DNA of 32,666 nt from a virus. Where the stretch lies: positions 1 through 32,666 of IMG/VR virus record IMGVR_UViG_3300032086_002243. One strand, written 5' to 3'. Positions 7,474 through 14,070 of the stretch are shown here, one piece after another (positions within the stretch are counted from its first letter, which is position 1; every line of letters begins with the position of its first letter). The notes under the pieces were generated by a model. That model was not told the DNA's origin and searched no databases. It saw only the letters and a list, made by a program, of their open reading frames with translations. A program made the translations under genes and the position numbers.

Positions 7474-7585
7474 AGTGACTTAGATGTCACTTTGTTCGAC
7501 CGTTTTGTGCCTCGGCACAATCCACTAAATGAGGGGCTTGGTCGCCCCCACCCTTCAAACAGTCAAGCACACATCTTGAGTGTGC
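7474..7585 (+). other. Hairpin-rich spacer between 5144 gene and the zinc mini-gene
   Basis: Four consecutive perfect hairpins: AGTGAC/GTCACT (7474-7491), TTGTGC/GCACAA (7505-7520), GGGGC/GCCCC (7533-7548) and GCACAC/GTGTGC (7567-7585). The last is 5 nt before the SD of the next gene. No U-run follows, so these look like RNA-processing or translation-control structures rather than terminators. Confidence 0.5.
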
Positions 7586-7604
7586 GAGACTGGGAGGAAT
7601 ACAA

Positions 7605-7766
7605 ATGACAAAAATACAGTGGAAGCACTGTGAGAAGTGTGGTAAGAACACACGCCATGAATATGACCATGGAAGCCAAGCGTTTGAATGCACAACCGAG
7701 GCTTGTGAGGTCGGTTTAGTGGCAGTGTGGAAAACCAAGCAACTTGCAGGCAAAACACAATATTGA
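7605..7766 (+). CDS. Zinc-ribbon-like protein, 53 aa
   Basis: SD GGGAGGAA then ATG 7605. CEKC (residues 9-12) and CTTEAC (29-34) give a two-knuckle zinc ribbon, followed by a strand-like GLVAVW. It closely parallels the 65-aa product at 9242 in size and layout, so both may be viral regulators. It lies downstream of the amidoligase fusion and is probably co-transcribed with it. Function unknown. Confidence 0.65.
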   Translation: MTKIQWKHCEKCGKNTRHEYDHGSQAFECTTEACEVGLVAVWKTKQLAGKTQY

Positions 7767-7811
7767 GTGGCGGGTCGAACCGTCACAACTTAGCAAAGCA
7801 AACGAACAAAC

Positions 7812-7849
7812 GGGAGAGGCAGGCAAGGAGGTGAAACGCCTGCCCTCCC
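7812..7849 (+). ncRNA. Hairpin presenting a perfect SD sequence in its loop
   Basis: GGGAG(A)GGCAGGC at 7812-7824 pairs with GCCTGCCCTCCC at 7838-7849: 12 bp with one bulged A. The 13-nt loop AAGGAGGTGAAAC carries AGGAGGTGA, fully complementary to the 3' end of archaeal 16S rRNA. No sensible ORF follows; the only open frame runs into the terminator at 7869. It could be a small RNA or the 3' end of the operon mRNA. Confidence 0.45.
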
Positions 7850-7868
7850 ACCCGTTTTCCACGAGCGA

Positions 7869-7902
7869 GCCATCTGCCGATGTAGGCAGGTGGCTTTTTT
7901 TT
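7869..7902 (+). terminator. Strong hairpin plus T8 terminator
   Basis: GCCATCTGCC, GATGTA, GGCAGGTGGC (10 bp, one G-U) followed by eight T. It closes the plus-strand unit 5144-7766. Confidence 0.8.
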
Positions 7903-7954
7903 ATCGAAAAATTTTTTCACAAGTAGTCTAACAGTTATGTAAGACTAAAGACTT

Positions 7955-7996
7955 AGAAGAGAGAGAGAGAGAGAAGAGAGAGAGAAAGAGAGAGAC
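7955..7996. repeat. GA-rich tract 5
   Basis: The longest GA tract (about 42 nt). It is preceded by GTAAGACTAAAGACTTAGAA and lies between the plus-strand terminator and the end of the minus-strand cluster 8071-8575. The rest of 7997-8070 shows nothing. Confidence 0.85.
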
Positions 7997-8070
7997 AAAG
8001 ACTCCGCCCATGCAAACCAACCCACCCACCCCTCTCTCGTGAGAGAAAACTCAATCACTCAACAGTCCCA

Positions 8071-8184
8071 TCAATCAAGCGGCACTTCTTTGTGCTTACC
8101 ACATACCAAACAATCATACACTGAAACTGGTTGCTCACCCTCGAAATCCAAGTAGATGTGCCAATTGTGTGAGCAATTGTTCAT
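8071..8184 (-). CDS. Small zinc-binding-type protein, 37 aa
   Basis: ATG 8184 overlaps the upstream stop (ATGA) and follows the SD AGGAGGCGAC that lies inside the upstream coding end. Cys4, His6, His9 and CLVC (25-28) suggest a single zinc site. Function unknown; it is the last gene of a three-gene minus-strand cluster. Confidence 0.55.
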   Translation of the reverse strand: MNNCSHNWHIYLDFEGEQPVSVYDCLVCGKHKEVPLD

Positions 8185-8405
8185 TCTTGTCGCCTCCTAC
8201 CGAATACAAAATCCACCTTTCCTGTCATGCCCTCTATGGCAATTGAAACAACAATGAATTCGTAGTGAGGGTAATCTTCCCGAAATATCTCAACGGTAGA
8301 AGTTTTAGTGCCTTTCTCATTTCTTCCGAACGAGTAGTAAGTTTTACCGTCCACCTCGACTTCCAACCCCCTGTTGTTTCTAAACACCATGTCTGTTTTG
8401 CTCAT
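8181..8405 (-). CDS. Hypothetical protein, 74 aa
   Basis: Unrecognised, no cysteines, likely beta-rich (VEVDGKTYYSFGRNEKG). ATG 8405 overlaps the stop of the 57-aa gene by 4 nt and uses the SD AGGAGGCGA. Its C-terminal RRRQE is encoded by the SD cassette of the next gene, exactly as in its upstream neighbour. Confidence 0.6.
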   Translation of the reverse strand: MSKTDMVFRNNRGLEVEVDGKTYYSFGRNEKGTKTSTVEIFREDYPHYEFIVVSIAIEGMTGKVDFVFGRRRQE

Positions 8406-8575
8406 TCTTGTCGCCTCCTGTTAATCCAACCTACCTCTACCATGTCGTCAATCTGCACTGAGCATTGATAACAGTAGCCAAGATGTAGGGTTTTTTTCTT
8501 CGTTTCGTCCTTATTCGTAATGGTGATTACTTGCTCGTAGTTGCCGCAATCACCACATATACATTTGTTAGCCAT
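8402..8575 (-). CDS. Zinc-ribbon-like protein, 57 aa
   Basis: Start chosen at ATG 8575, preceded by SD GGAGGCGAC; the longer frame upstream crosses the TATA box and is rejected. CICGDC (residues 5-10) and CYQC (35-38) form a plausible zinc ribbon. It is the first gene of the cluster, with the TATA box 41 nt upstream of the start. The protein ends in RRRQE, encoded by the downstream SD. Confidence 0.65.
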   Translation of the reverse strand: MANKCICGDCGNYEQVITITNKDETKKKTLHLGYCYQCSVQIDDMVEVGWINRRRQE

Positions 8576-8607
8576 ATAGTCGCCTCCAATCAATCCTAAC
8601 AGGTGGT

Positions 8608-8616
8608 AGTATATAA
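8608..8616 (-). promoter_or_regulatory. TATA box for the 8575 cluster
   Basis: TTATATACT on the minus strand; the start codon is 41 nt from its first T. This matches the leadered promoter class (40-44 nt). Confidence 0.6.
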
Positions 8617-8682
8617 GCAGTTGGGTGTCCCATTTTGGCGATGCCAATACCTATCATATATTAAGACATTAAGACTTAACAC

Positions 8683-8718
8683 GAGAGAGAGAGAGAGAAC
8701 GGGAAGAGAGAGAGAGAA
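8683..8718. repeat. GA-rich tract 6 with TTAAGACTTAA neighbours
   Basis: Two GA runs (8683-8699 and 8704-8718). They are flanked by TATATTAAGACATTAAGACT on the left and TTATTAAGACTTAAGACTTG on the right, the clearest copies of the AAGACTTA motif that accompanies these tracts. Confidence 0.8.
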
Positions 8719-8763
8719 ACTTTATTAAGACTTAAGACTTGGAGGGGCGAGGCGGGGCAGGTA

Positions 8764-8778
8764 AGAGAGAGAGAGAGA
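8764..8778. repeat. GA-rich tract 7
   Basis: Short pure GA run just before the first copy of the 27-bp repeat at 8785. A further remnant lies at 8821-8829. Confidence 0.75.
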
Positions 8779-8784
8779 TAAGAC

Positions 8785-8880
8785 TATAAACTGTCAGCCC
8801 ACCTGCGTTGGAGTTCGGGCGAGAGAGAGGGCAAATTTGCAGTCCACAATGTTTATAGACCGACATATTACCTGCGTTGG
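8785..8880. repeat. 27-bp imperfect direct repeat, copies 69 bp apart
   Basis: Copies at 8785-8811 and 8854-8880 match at 20 of 27 positions. Both begin with TATARAC and end in the identical ACCTGCGTTGG. They could be protein-binding iterons of an origin, or TATA-containing promoters on the plus strand. Confidence 0.55.
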
Positions 8881-8897
8881 CGAGCGAGGGGTGTATA

Positions 8898-8985
8898 AAC
8901 TACGGCAAAATCACGGCAAAACGGCACAAAAACGGCACGAAACGACGAAAAGCGGGGCAAAATGCCGATAAAATGTCGAAAAAGT
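8898..8985. other. Eight helically phased A-tracts (CGGCAAAA-type units)
   Basis: A-runs centred near 8908, 8919, 8930, 8941, 8949, 8960, 8971 and 8981, mostly 10-11 nt apart and separated by CGGC/CGAC/GCCG blocks. This should be strongly bent DNA. It lies about 250 nt upstream of the 9195 TATA box and right of the 27-bp repeats; between it and 9147 nothing else is seen. Confidence 0.65.
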
Positions 8986-9146
8986 GTGCGTGTGGGTAGG
9001 TTTCCCGTCGGTTTTCGGCAACATACTACCATATTCCGACCATCAATCTTGAAGTATCGCCCTCCGCCCAGTCCGTTCACCTGCCGTCGCCCTGCACGAC
9101 GCACTCATAGGGGGACGAGAACTGCAAATCTGTGGTTGCCCCGTCG

Positions 9147-9212
9147 AAATGCCTCGCAGTATCACAGTTTATGTATCAAACTCCGCCTACCAACCCTTTA
9201 TATCCTATGACT
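9147..9212 (+). promoter_or_regulatory. Promoter with the same upstream element as 4687, for the 9242 operon
   Basis: CTCGCAGTATCACAGTTT (from 9153), then CCTTTATATCC from 9195. TTATATC at 9198 is 44 nt from the ATG at 9242, leaving a short leader with SD GGAGGAA. Confidence 0.7.
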
Positions 9213-9241
9213 TACTCGTTGATTTTGTCGGAGGAATAACA

Positions 9242-9439
9242 ATGACGAATTTGAAAATGGAAACATATTGTAACAGATGCGAGAAAACAACAGAAGTAGA
9301 GCCACACTACCCTCATGGTGCGAAGTTTTGCGTATGCGGGACTGGGCTTGCCATCATCGTTGATGGCTACAAACTCGGTAGCGGCAACAGAACACCACAA
9401 CACATAGAGGACTTCATGCGAAGCCTAAAAACATGGTAA
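9242..9439 (+). CDS. Zinc-ribbon-like protein, 65 aa
   Basis: SD GGAGGAA before ATG 9242. CNRC (residues 10-13) and CVC (30-32) make a probable zinc ribbon, followed by GLAIIVDGYKL. It is the first gene of the plus-strand operon that runs to 12742. It resembles the 53-aa product at 7605 in layout. Function unknown; first position in the operon would suit a regulator. Confidence 0.65.
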   Translation: MTNLKMETYCNRCEKTTEVEPHYPHGAKFCVCGTGLAIIVDGYKLGSGNRTPQHIEDFMRSLKTW

Positions 9440-9451
9440 GGAGGAATCACA

Positions 9452-10240
9452 ATGAGTGGGTATCACATGCAACAAACAGGAATATGGATTAAGGACAAAC
9501 AGACGGATAAAACGGTAGCCGAATGGGTAGGTGCTTTGCACTACCTCGATGAAGCAAAGGGTCGCATTGACATGATGCGAACGAGGGCAGAATGGTGGGA
9601 GGACATAGAGGGGCTTGACGAGTGGCTCAGCGACATGACCTACGACTTCGACCCCGACCACAAGGGAGTCGGCTTCAAGTGGCTCTTTAGTGATGATAAC
9701 CGCCTAATCATTGTGGTGTGCGACACTAACATTGACCGAGAGGTAGAGTCACCCGTAGAAAACAAATCGGTGCTTGTGGAGGACAGTAGAAGCCTAAGCA
9801 AAGCCATACTGCACATTTGCAGAACGGGTAAGAAGGGACAATACTACACCCTGTATCACGAGGGAATCATCGAAAACGGGCATCTACGCAACTACTTCTG
9901 TGATTACAACGGCAACCTCTCGCTTGACTTGGAGAAGGCATACGACAAGGCACTCGAACGGTTTGAGGACATGGTGAACTCCAAGTTCTACCGTGTGGTC
10001 GAACTGCAATACTGGGAAACGCCCCGCCAAATCTACAACAAGATGGAGGCGTTCGGCACTGAGTTCAAGACCGCCAAATCGGGTAAGGTCATGTGGGCTA
10101 ACGCCACCCAAGAGTTTTGGACGCTATGGCGTGAGAAGAAAGCCGAAATCAAAGAGGCGGGCTTTTGGGTCAAGAGAACCGACAGTGGCGACTGGCTCGT
10201 GTTTGTCAAGTGCGACCCCGAATTCGCCAACCATCGTTGA
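9452..10240 (+). CDS. Hypothetical protein, 262 aa
   Basis: Unrecognised. SD GGAGGAA and ATG 9452, 12 nt after the zinc-ribbon gene. It is rich in Trp/Tyr and acidic residues (WWEDIEGLDEWLSDMTYDFD at about 48-67). It looks soluble, with no membrane span or nucleotide-binding motif. Similarly Trp/Asp-rich proteins follow in the operon. Confidence 0.7.
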   Translation: MSGYHMQQTGIWIKDKQTDKTVAEWVGALHYLDEAKGRIDMMRTRAEWWEDIEGLDEWLSDMTYDFDPDHKGVGFKWLFSDDNRLIIVVCDTNIDREVESPVENKSVLVEDSRSLSKAILHICRTGKKGQYYTLYHEGIIENGHLRNYFCDYNGNLSLDLEKAYDKALERFEDMVNSKFYRVVELQYWETPRQIYNKMEAFGTEFKTAKSGKVMWANATQEFWTLWREKKAEIKEAGFWVKRTDSGDWLVFVKCDPEFANHR

Positions 10241-10246
10241 GGGCAG

Positions 10247-10267
10247 AAGGGTTGATATAGGAGTGAC
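10247..10267 (+). promoter_or_regulatory. Possible promoter/regulatory box AAGGGTTGATATAG
   Basis: The 14-mer at 10247-10260 recurs exactly at 11387-11400. Each precedes a gene with SD GGAGGAATAC (10299 and 11459). TGATATAG could serve as a weak TATA box. Confidence 0.35.
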
Positions 10268-10298
10268 ACTTAGCATAGAATGAAACGGAGGAATACCA

Positions 10299-10484
10299 AT
10301 GGACGAAAAAGAAATGAAACTGATACACAACTACAAGATACTACGAACCGCACAGCGAATCGTAGAGGACATGAAGATAGCGAACTTGTTCGGGGATAGC
10401 AAGGAGAGTTTTCTCTACGCTACCGTGAGCGAAGGACTGGCTATCTTGGTGCGAGAAATGAATGAAAGGAGATTGAAAAAATGA
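10299..10484 (+). CDS. Hypothetical helical protein, 61 aa
   Basis: SD GGAGGAA then ATG 10299. It is largely helical in composition and charged, with no motif recognised. It overlaps the next gene by 4 nt (ATGA). Confidence 0.6.
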   Translation: MDEKEMKLIHNYKILRTAQRIVEDMKIANLFGDSKESFLYATVSEGLAILVREMNERRLKK

Positions 10485-10648
10485 AATACCAAGAAGAATA
10501 CGACGAATACCTTGACGAACAACCCGATGTCATCATCGGTAGCCTGTCATACGCACCCTCAAGAGTGCTGAAACTGGTTGACCCAATCGCATACAGATGT
10601 GGCTACGATGACTTCGTAGACTGGTTCAAAGGAGGCGAAGAAGAATGA
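10481..10648 (+). CDS. Hypothetical acidic protein, 55 aa
   Basis: Starts at ATG 10481 overlapping the previous stop, and itself overlaps the 10645 gene by 4 nt. It is very acidic at both ends (EEYDEYLDEQ; GGEEE). The terminal GGEEE is encoded by the SD (AAAGGAGGCGAAG) of the next gene. Function unknown. Confidence 0.6.
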   Translation: MKYQEEYDEYLDEQPDVIIGSLSYAPSRVLKLVDPIAYRCGYDDFVDWFKGGEEE

Positions 10649-11202
10649 ATTGGTGCGAAATTGGAAACAAGAAAAAGGGCTACGAAGAAAACCCAAGGCA
10701 TATGTCGTTTTACGACTGGGGCTACGACGAATGCCCGATATGTGCCAAGAGGATTCTGCCATCGGGAGAAGAACACAAAGAGCAAATCACGAAACTGGAA
10801 CAGGAATTTCTACGAGAAATCACATACAGCGACCACTCGACAGACGGGAACGGATTCTGTATGTGGCTCAGTAGCGACGACTACCCTAAAGAGTGGCTCA
10901 CCCGAATGCGAGGCGTGATGACCTCTCTACAAAAGAAGGGCATCATCGGAGTAGACAACTCGATGCTCTATCAAGAGCCGAGGGCGACATGGATTTGGAT
11001 TAACGGAGACTATCAAGAAAGGGTGTCCGAAGAGGAATACGACGCTCTCGCTGAGCCGTTTAGACTACCGCCCGAAGAACTCAAATGTGGGGGAACTATC
11101 GTCGGACGCACGGACTGGGTGGCTCTACGACAGGCTGAGTACGACACTCAAACCGTCGTTTCGACAGGACACCGCTTGAAGAACTTGGAGGTGGCAGAAT
11201 GA
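10645..11202 (+). CDS. Hypothetical protein with CPIC knuckle, 185 aa
   Basis: Unrecognised. Coupled start (ATGA overlap) with SD GGAGGCGA. CPIC at residues 30-33 suggests one half of a zinc site. Residues 45-110 could hold a winged-helix-like fold (LEQEFLREI to LQKKGIIGVD), which is a weak guess. It overlaps the 11199 gene by 4 nt. Confidence 0.65.
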   Translation: MNWCEIGNKKKGYEENPRHMSFYDWGYDECPICAKRILPSGEEHKEQITKLEQEFLREITYSDHSTDGNGFCMWLSSDDYPKEWLTRMRGVMTSLQKKGIIGVDNSMLYQEPRATWIWINGDYQERVSEEEYDALAEPFRLPPEELKCGGTIVGRTDWVALRQAEYDTQTVVSTGHRLKNLEVAE

Positions 11203-11462
11203 AACACCGAAGTAACGGACAGGGTAGTGGAATATACATGACGAAGTATTATCGTCACATCGAAACAGGCGTGATTCACAAAGTCAAGGACGAGCGATGG
11301 CTCGTTAGAACGCACGACAAGAAACTCATGCCATACGACGAACACACACTCGCCACTCAGTATTATGAGTGCGACCATAACGGACAAAGGGTTGATATAG
11401 TAGTAACCCCTCGTCTAAATCAAGGGGGCGACCCCGACTCAACAAAGGAGGAATACAAATGA
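11199..11462 (+). CDS. Hypothetical protein, 87 aa
   Basis: SD GGAGGTGG before ATG 11199, overlapping the previous stop. It is basic in the N-terminal half and probably a small beta-rich fold. Its final KEEYK is encoded by the SD cassette of the 11459 gene, and it carries the second copy of the 14-mer AAGGGTTGATATAG inside its coding sequence. An internal ATG at 11238 is a less likely start. Confidence 0.6.
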   Translation: MKHRSNGQGSGIYMTKYYRHIETGVIHKVKDERWLVRTHDKKLMPYDEHTLATQYYECDHNGQRVDIVVTPRLNQGGDPDSTKEEYK

Positions 11463-12742
11463 AGAAGAAAATAGTAAAAAGGAACAAAATGTGGACAGAA
11501 AAATTGAACAAGGCTTGTCAAGGGACAGGCTCGATGGTCGAGGTTGGTAGACTCATTACCATACTCGACAGTGGGTTTAACTGCTTTGCACCCAATTACT
11601 CAAACTACGAGTGGTTGCCAAATGCAGTAGCAAAAGCAGATGAGCAGGTCATCGAGGCGATTAAGTCGGACGAACAGGAGATTGTTAAAATGAACCGTTG
11701 GTTGTCAGCCCATCAACAATTCTACGGAGAACTTAGCGATAGGGTCTATGTTGCCGAAGCAATAAGATACCGATACAACTATCGCACAAATGGTAATCAA
11801 ACGGATTTGAAGAAACTGTGGAGTGACACTTTCAGTAGTGAACAACCCGACATTCCCGAAGATACCCCGCATATCATCAAGACTGAATTGATGCACATCA
11901 AATATTCAAGCGTTTGGCATAGCCTGTCAGGTAAAGCCAACTTTATACGAAGCGGCTCTCATGCCCCAAAAAACTACAATTTGCCCGATATAACTCTAAG
12001 AAGGGTAATAAACGATTTTGAAAGATACGGACGAGGCGAGTATGAAGGGTCGTTGAGTCACATGATGACCTCACTAAAAAATGCGATTACTGGTGTCAAG
12101 CAGGTAAAGAGCCTTTTCAAAGTCATGGATAGAATGCTACGCAGTGTTAGTTCGCACGAAAAAATCTACATCACTTCTCGCAAAAAATGGAATAACGATG
12201 AGGCATATGTCTACATTATTGACGACCCGAACACACAAAGACTACCCAAGCATTACCGACGATACAACCTCAGCGAGAGGCGTGATGCGTTCGGTAGTGA
12301 CTGGGGCGGATTGTGGCTACAAGATATGGATAAATTGTTGTCGAAGGCTCAAATCTTGGTCACGAAATACACAATGGACGCTGAGATTGTTCGACTCCAA
12401 AACCAACAAGCCAGTATCGAACATAACCTTCAATCGCAAAAATCAATGCTCAAAACCTACAACATTGACTACGAGGCTAACACCAGTGACGAAGCCAATG
12501 AATTGAGACAAATGATTGATTCATTCAACTCAAAGATACTAAAAGCGGATTCGAGGAACACACCATTCAAATACAATAATGTTATTGTTGTTGGTAACAT
12601 TCTCTTGAAAGGCTCACAAGGACTGGATAACTTGAAAGCCAGTATCGTATACGCACAAGACCGTATCGAGAAGTTGAACGGAGAATTGCACACAGTTCAA
12701 GAGCAACTCACCGCATACGGTGTCATCTCGGAGGAAGAGTAA
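11459..12742 (+). CDS. Hypothetical protein with C-terminal coiled coil, 427 aa
   Basis: Unrecognised large protein; SD GGAGGAA and ATG 11459, overlapping the previous stop. Residues about 300-350 and 385-425 are Gln/Glu/Leu-rich (AEIVRLQNQQASIEHNLQSQ) and predict coiled coils; the N-terminal two thirds are mixed. There is no Walker motif, cysteine cluster or membrane segment. It ends the operon that started at 9242; a new promoter follows within 5 nt. Confidence 0.75.
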   Translation: MKKKIVKRNKMWTEKLNKACQGTGSMVEVGRLITILDSGFNCFAPNYSNYEWLPNAVAKADEQVIEAIKSDEQEIVKMNRWLSAHQQFYGELSDRVYVAEAIRYRYNYRTNGNQTDLKKLWSDTFSSEQPDIPEDTPHIIKTELMHIKYSSVWHSLSGKANFIRSGSHAPKNYNLPDITLRRVINDFERYGRGEYEGSLSHMMTSLKNAITGVKQVKSLFKVMDRMLRSVSSHEKIYITSRKKWNNDEAYVYIIDDPNTQRLPKHYRRYNLSERRDAFGSDWGGLWLQDMDKLLSKAQILVTKYTMDAEIVRLQNQQASIEHNLQSQKSMLKTYNIDYEANTSDEANELRQMIDSFNSKILKADSRNTPFKYNNVIVVGNILLKGSQGLDNLKASIVYAQDRIEKLNGELHTVQEQLTAYGVISEEE

Positions 12743-12743
12743 G

Positions 12744-12765
12744 TTTATATCCGATGACTAAGTGG
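12744..12765 (+). promoter_or_regulatory. TATA promoter TTTATATCCGATGACTAAG
   Basis: TTATATC starts at 12745, 40 nt from the ATG of the 12785 gene. It is one of three near-identical TTATATCCKATGRCT boxes (also 9198 and 14029). Confidence 0.7.
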
Positions 12766-12784
12766 ATTAAATTGAGGGATAACC

Positions 12785-13045
12785 ATGAAAACCTACAAAG
12801 AATACCTACAAGGAATATACGAACCGATGACACAAGAGGACATTGATGCCTTGCACGAGGCACTCGATGACGGAGTGGACGAGCAACTGCTCACGGAGAT
12901 TCGCTACCTGCGTTCTCTACTGGCAGAAGCATACTGGTGGATTGGACGCAAAGCACCACCCAACAGTTCCATGCCGAAGCGATACCGCCACCTCATGCAA
13001 GAGGCGAACCGAATCAAGACTGAAATCAAGGAGGCGAAACAATGA
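12785..13045 (+). CDS. Hypothetical helical protein, 86 aa
   Basis: GAGGGA serves as SD for ATG 12785. The protein is almost entirely helical (LHEALDDGVDEQLLTEIRYL), ending in a basic helix. No known family is recognised. It overlaps the 13042 gene by 4 nt, and its last codons form that gene's SD (AAGGAGGCGA). Confidence 0.65.
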   Translation: MKTYKEYLQGIYEPMTQEDIDALHEALDDGVDEQLLTEIRYLRSLLAEAYWWIGRKAPPNSSMPKRYRHLMQEANRIKTEIKEAKQ

Positions 13046-13719
13046 ACATTTTCGTCCTTGACCAAAACCCGATTCGTGCGGCTCGAATGTTGGCAGACCA
13101 GCACTGCTCTAAGATGCTTGTCGAATCAACACAGATGCTTGCGGGTGCGTTGCTAAAGAACGGTTGCCCGTCCGATGAGATGCCCCTCACACAAAAGGGG
13201 ACTCACTACAAGGGTGCTTATCCGAATCACCCCTGTTCGATTTGGGCGGCAGAATCAACCGAGAACTTTGCATGGCTATGGAGTCACGCTATTGCGATTC
13301 TACAAGAATACAAGAAGCGATACGACAAGACAACGCATGGTTGCGAGAAACCACTCATGCAGATGCTTGACTTGGCTTCAATCTACATGGAAGATGTCGG
13401 TTGTGGCATGACACCGTTTGTTCGTGCCTTGAACCAAAGCAAAGGTGAGAACCTCGACCTGCTCGATGAGAGCATTGACACCGTGACCGCATATAGAGAA
13501 TTCTACATTCGTGACAAATCACGATTCGCTACATGGGAACGAGGCACATTCGCACCGTCATGGTGGCGTTGGGGATATGTCAAGGGCAGTGAACCACAAG
13601 TCACCGAGACTCGCACTGCGAGACAAGTATTCATGGAAGATGTCGTGGGTTCAATAACGGTGGAGGTTCAGCCTGCTGATGACTGGGACGACTGGGTGGG
13701 GGATTTGCTCGATGAGTAG
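13042..13719 (+). CDS. Conserved marine-phage-type protein of unknown function, 225 aa
   Basis: The N-terminus (MNIFVLDQNPIRAARMLADQ, then HCSKMLVESTQML), the middle (YKGAYPNHPCSIW) and a late FATWERGTFAPSWW segment match, from memory, a family widespread in T4-like and other marine phages where it is annotated only as hypothetical. The conserved Asp, His and Trp residues suggest an enzyme, but no activity is established to my knowledge. Strong SD, ATG overlapping the previous stop. Its presence here in an archaeal-type virus points to exchange among marine viruses or ancient sharing. Confidence 0.75.
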   Translation: MNIFVLDQNPIRAARMLADQHCSKMLVESTQMLAGALLKNGCPSDEMPLTQKGTHYKGAYPNHPCSIWAAESTENFAWLWSHAIAILQEYKKRYDKTTHGCEKPLMQMLDLASIYMEDVGCGMTPFVRALNQSKGENLDLLDESIDTVTAYREFYIRDKSRFATWERGTFAPSWWRWGYVKGSEPQVTETRTARQVFMEDVVGSITVEVQPADDWDDWVGDLLDE

Positions 13720-14026
13720 TCAAGAATTTCTCGTGTTTCAGCCGATGGCATCTAAGTATGCCGAGCAACACATGATATTCGATTGGTCACAAGACAAAAT
13801 CATATCCAAGGTTTGCGAGATGCTCGACGCACAGGTAGTAGAAGAATACCCAATTGAGACTGAGGACATAACAGACATTAGAATCTACACAAAGACACAG
13901 GACGATAGTTCGGAGGACTACAATGAATGGATTGCCAAGACCTTCATGTATCAATATGACACTGCGATTGCTCTCAAGGGCGACTGCGTGATTCATGTTC
14001 GATTGAAGGACTTGAACGCCCGATGA
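13712..14026 (+). CDS. Hypothetical protein, 104 aa
   Basis: Start set at ATG 13712, overlapping the previous stop by 8 nt, with GGGGGA upstream. It contains an acidic middle (IETEDITDIRIYTKTQDDSS) and a beta-like ending (CVIHVRLKDL). Function unknown. It ends 3 nt before the next promoter. Confidence 0.6.
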   Translation: MSSQEFLVFQPMASKYAEQHMIFDWSQDKIISKVCEMLDAQVVEEYPIETEDITDIRIYTKTQDDSSEDYNEWIAKTFMYQYDTAIALKGDCVIHVRLKDLNAR

Positions 14027-14027
14027 C

Positions 14028-14050
14028 TTTATATCCTATGGCTTCGTGGC
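14028..14050 (+). promoter_or_regulatory. TATA promoter TTTATATCCTATGGCTTCG
   Basis: TTATATC starts at 14029, 42 nt from ATG 14071. It is nearly identical to the boxes at 9198 and 12745. Confidence 0.7.
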
Positions 14051-14070
14051 TTTAATTGGGAGGAACGAAA

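Noticed and set aside
7744-7926. Open frame of 60 codons after the zinc mini-gene
   Set aside because: It runs through the SD-loop hairpin and the strong terminator, ends in a poly-Lys/Phe artefact and has no start signal.
7955-8829. GA tracts considered as a CRISPR-like or tandem-gene array
   Set aside because: No unique spacers or conserved repeat length; they are simple dinucleotide runs.
8962-9210. 82-codon plus-strand frame over the bent region and promoter
   Set aside because: Crosses the TATA box and upstream element; Arg/Pro-rich composition typical of a non-coding GC stretch; no SD.
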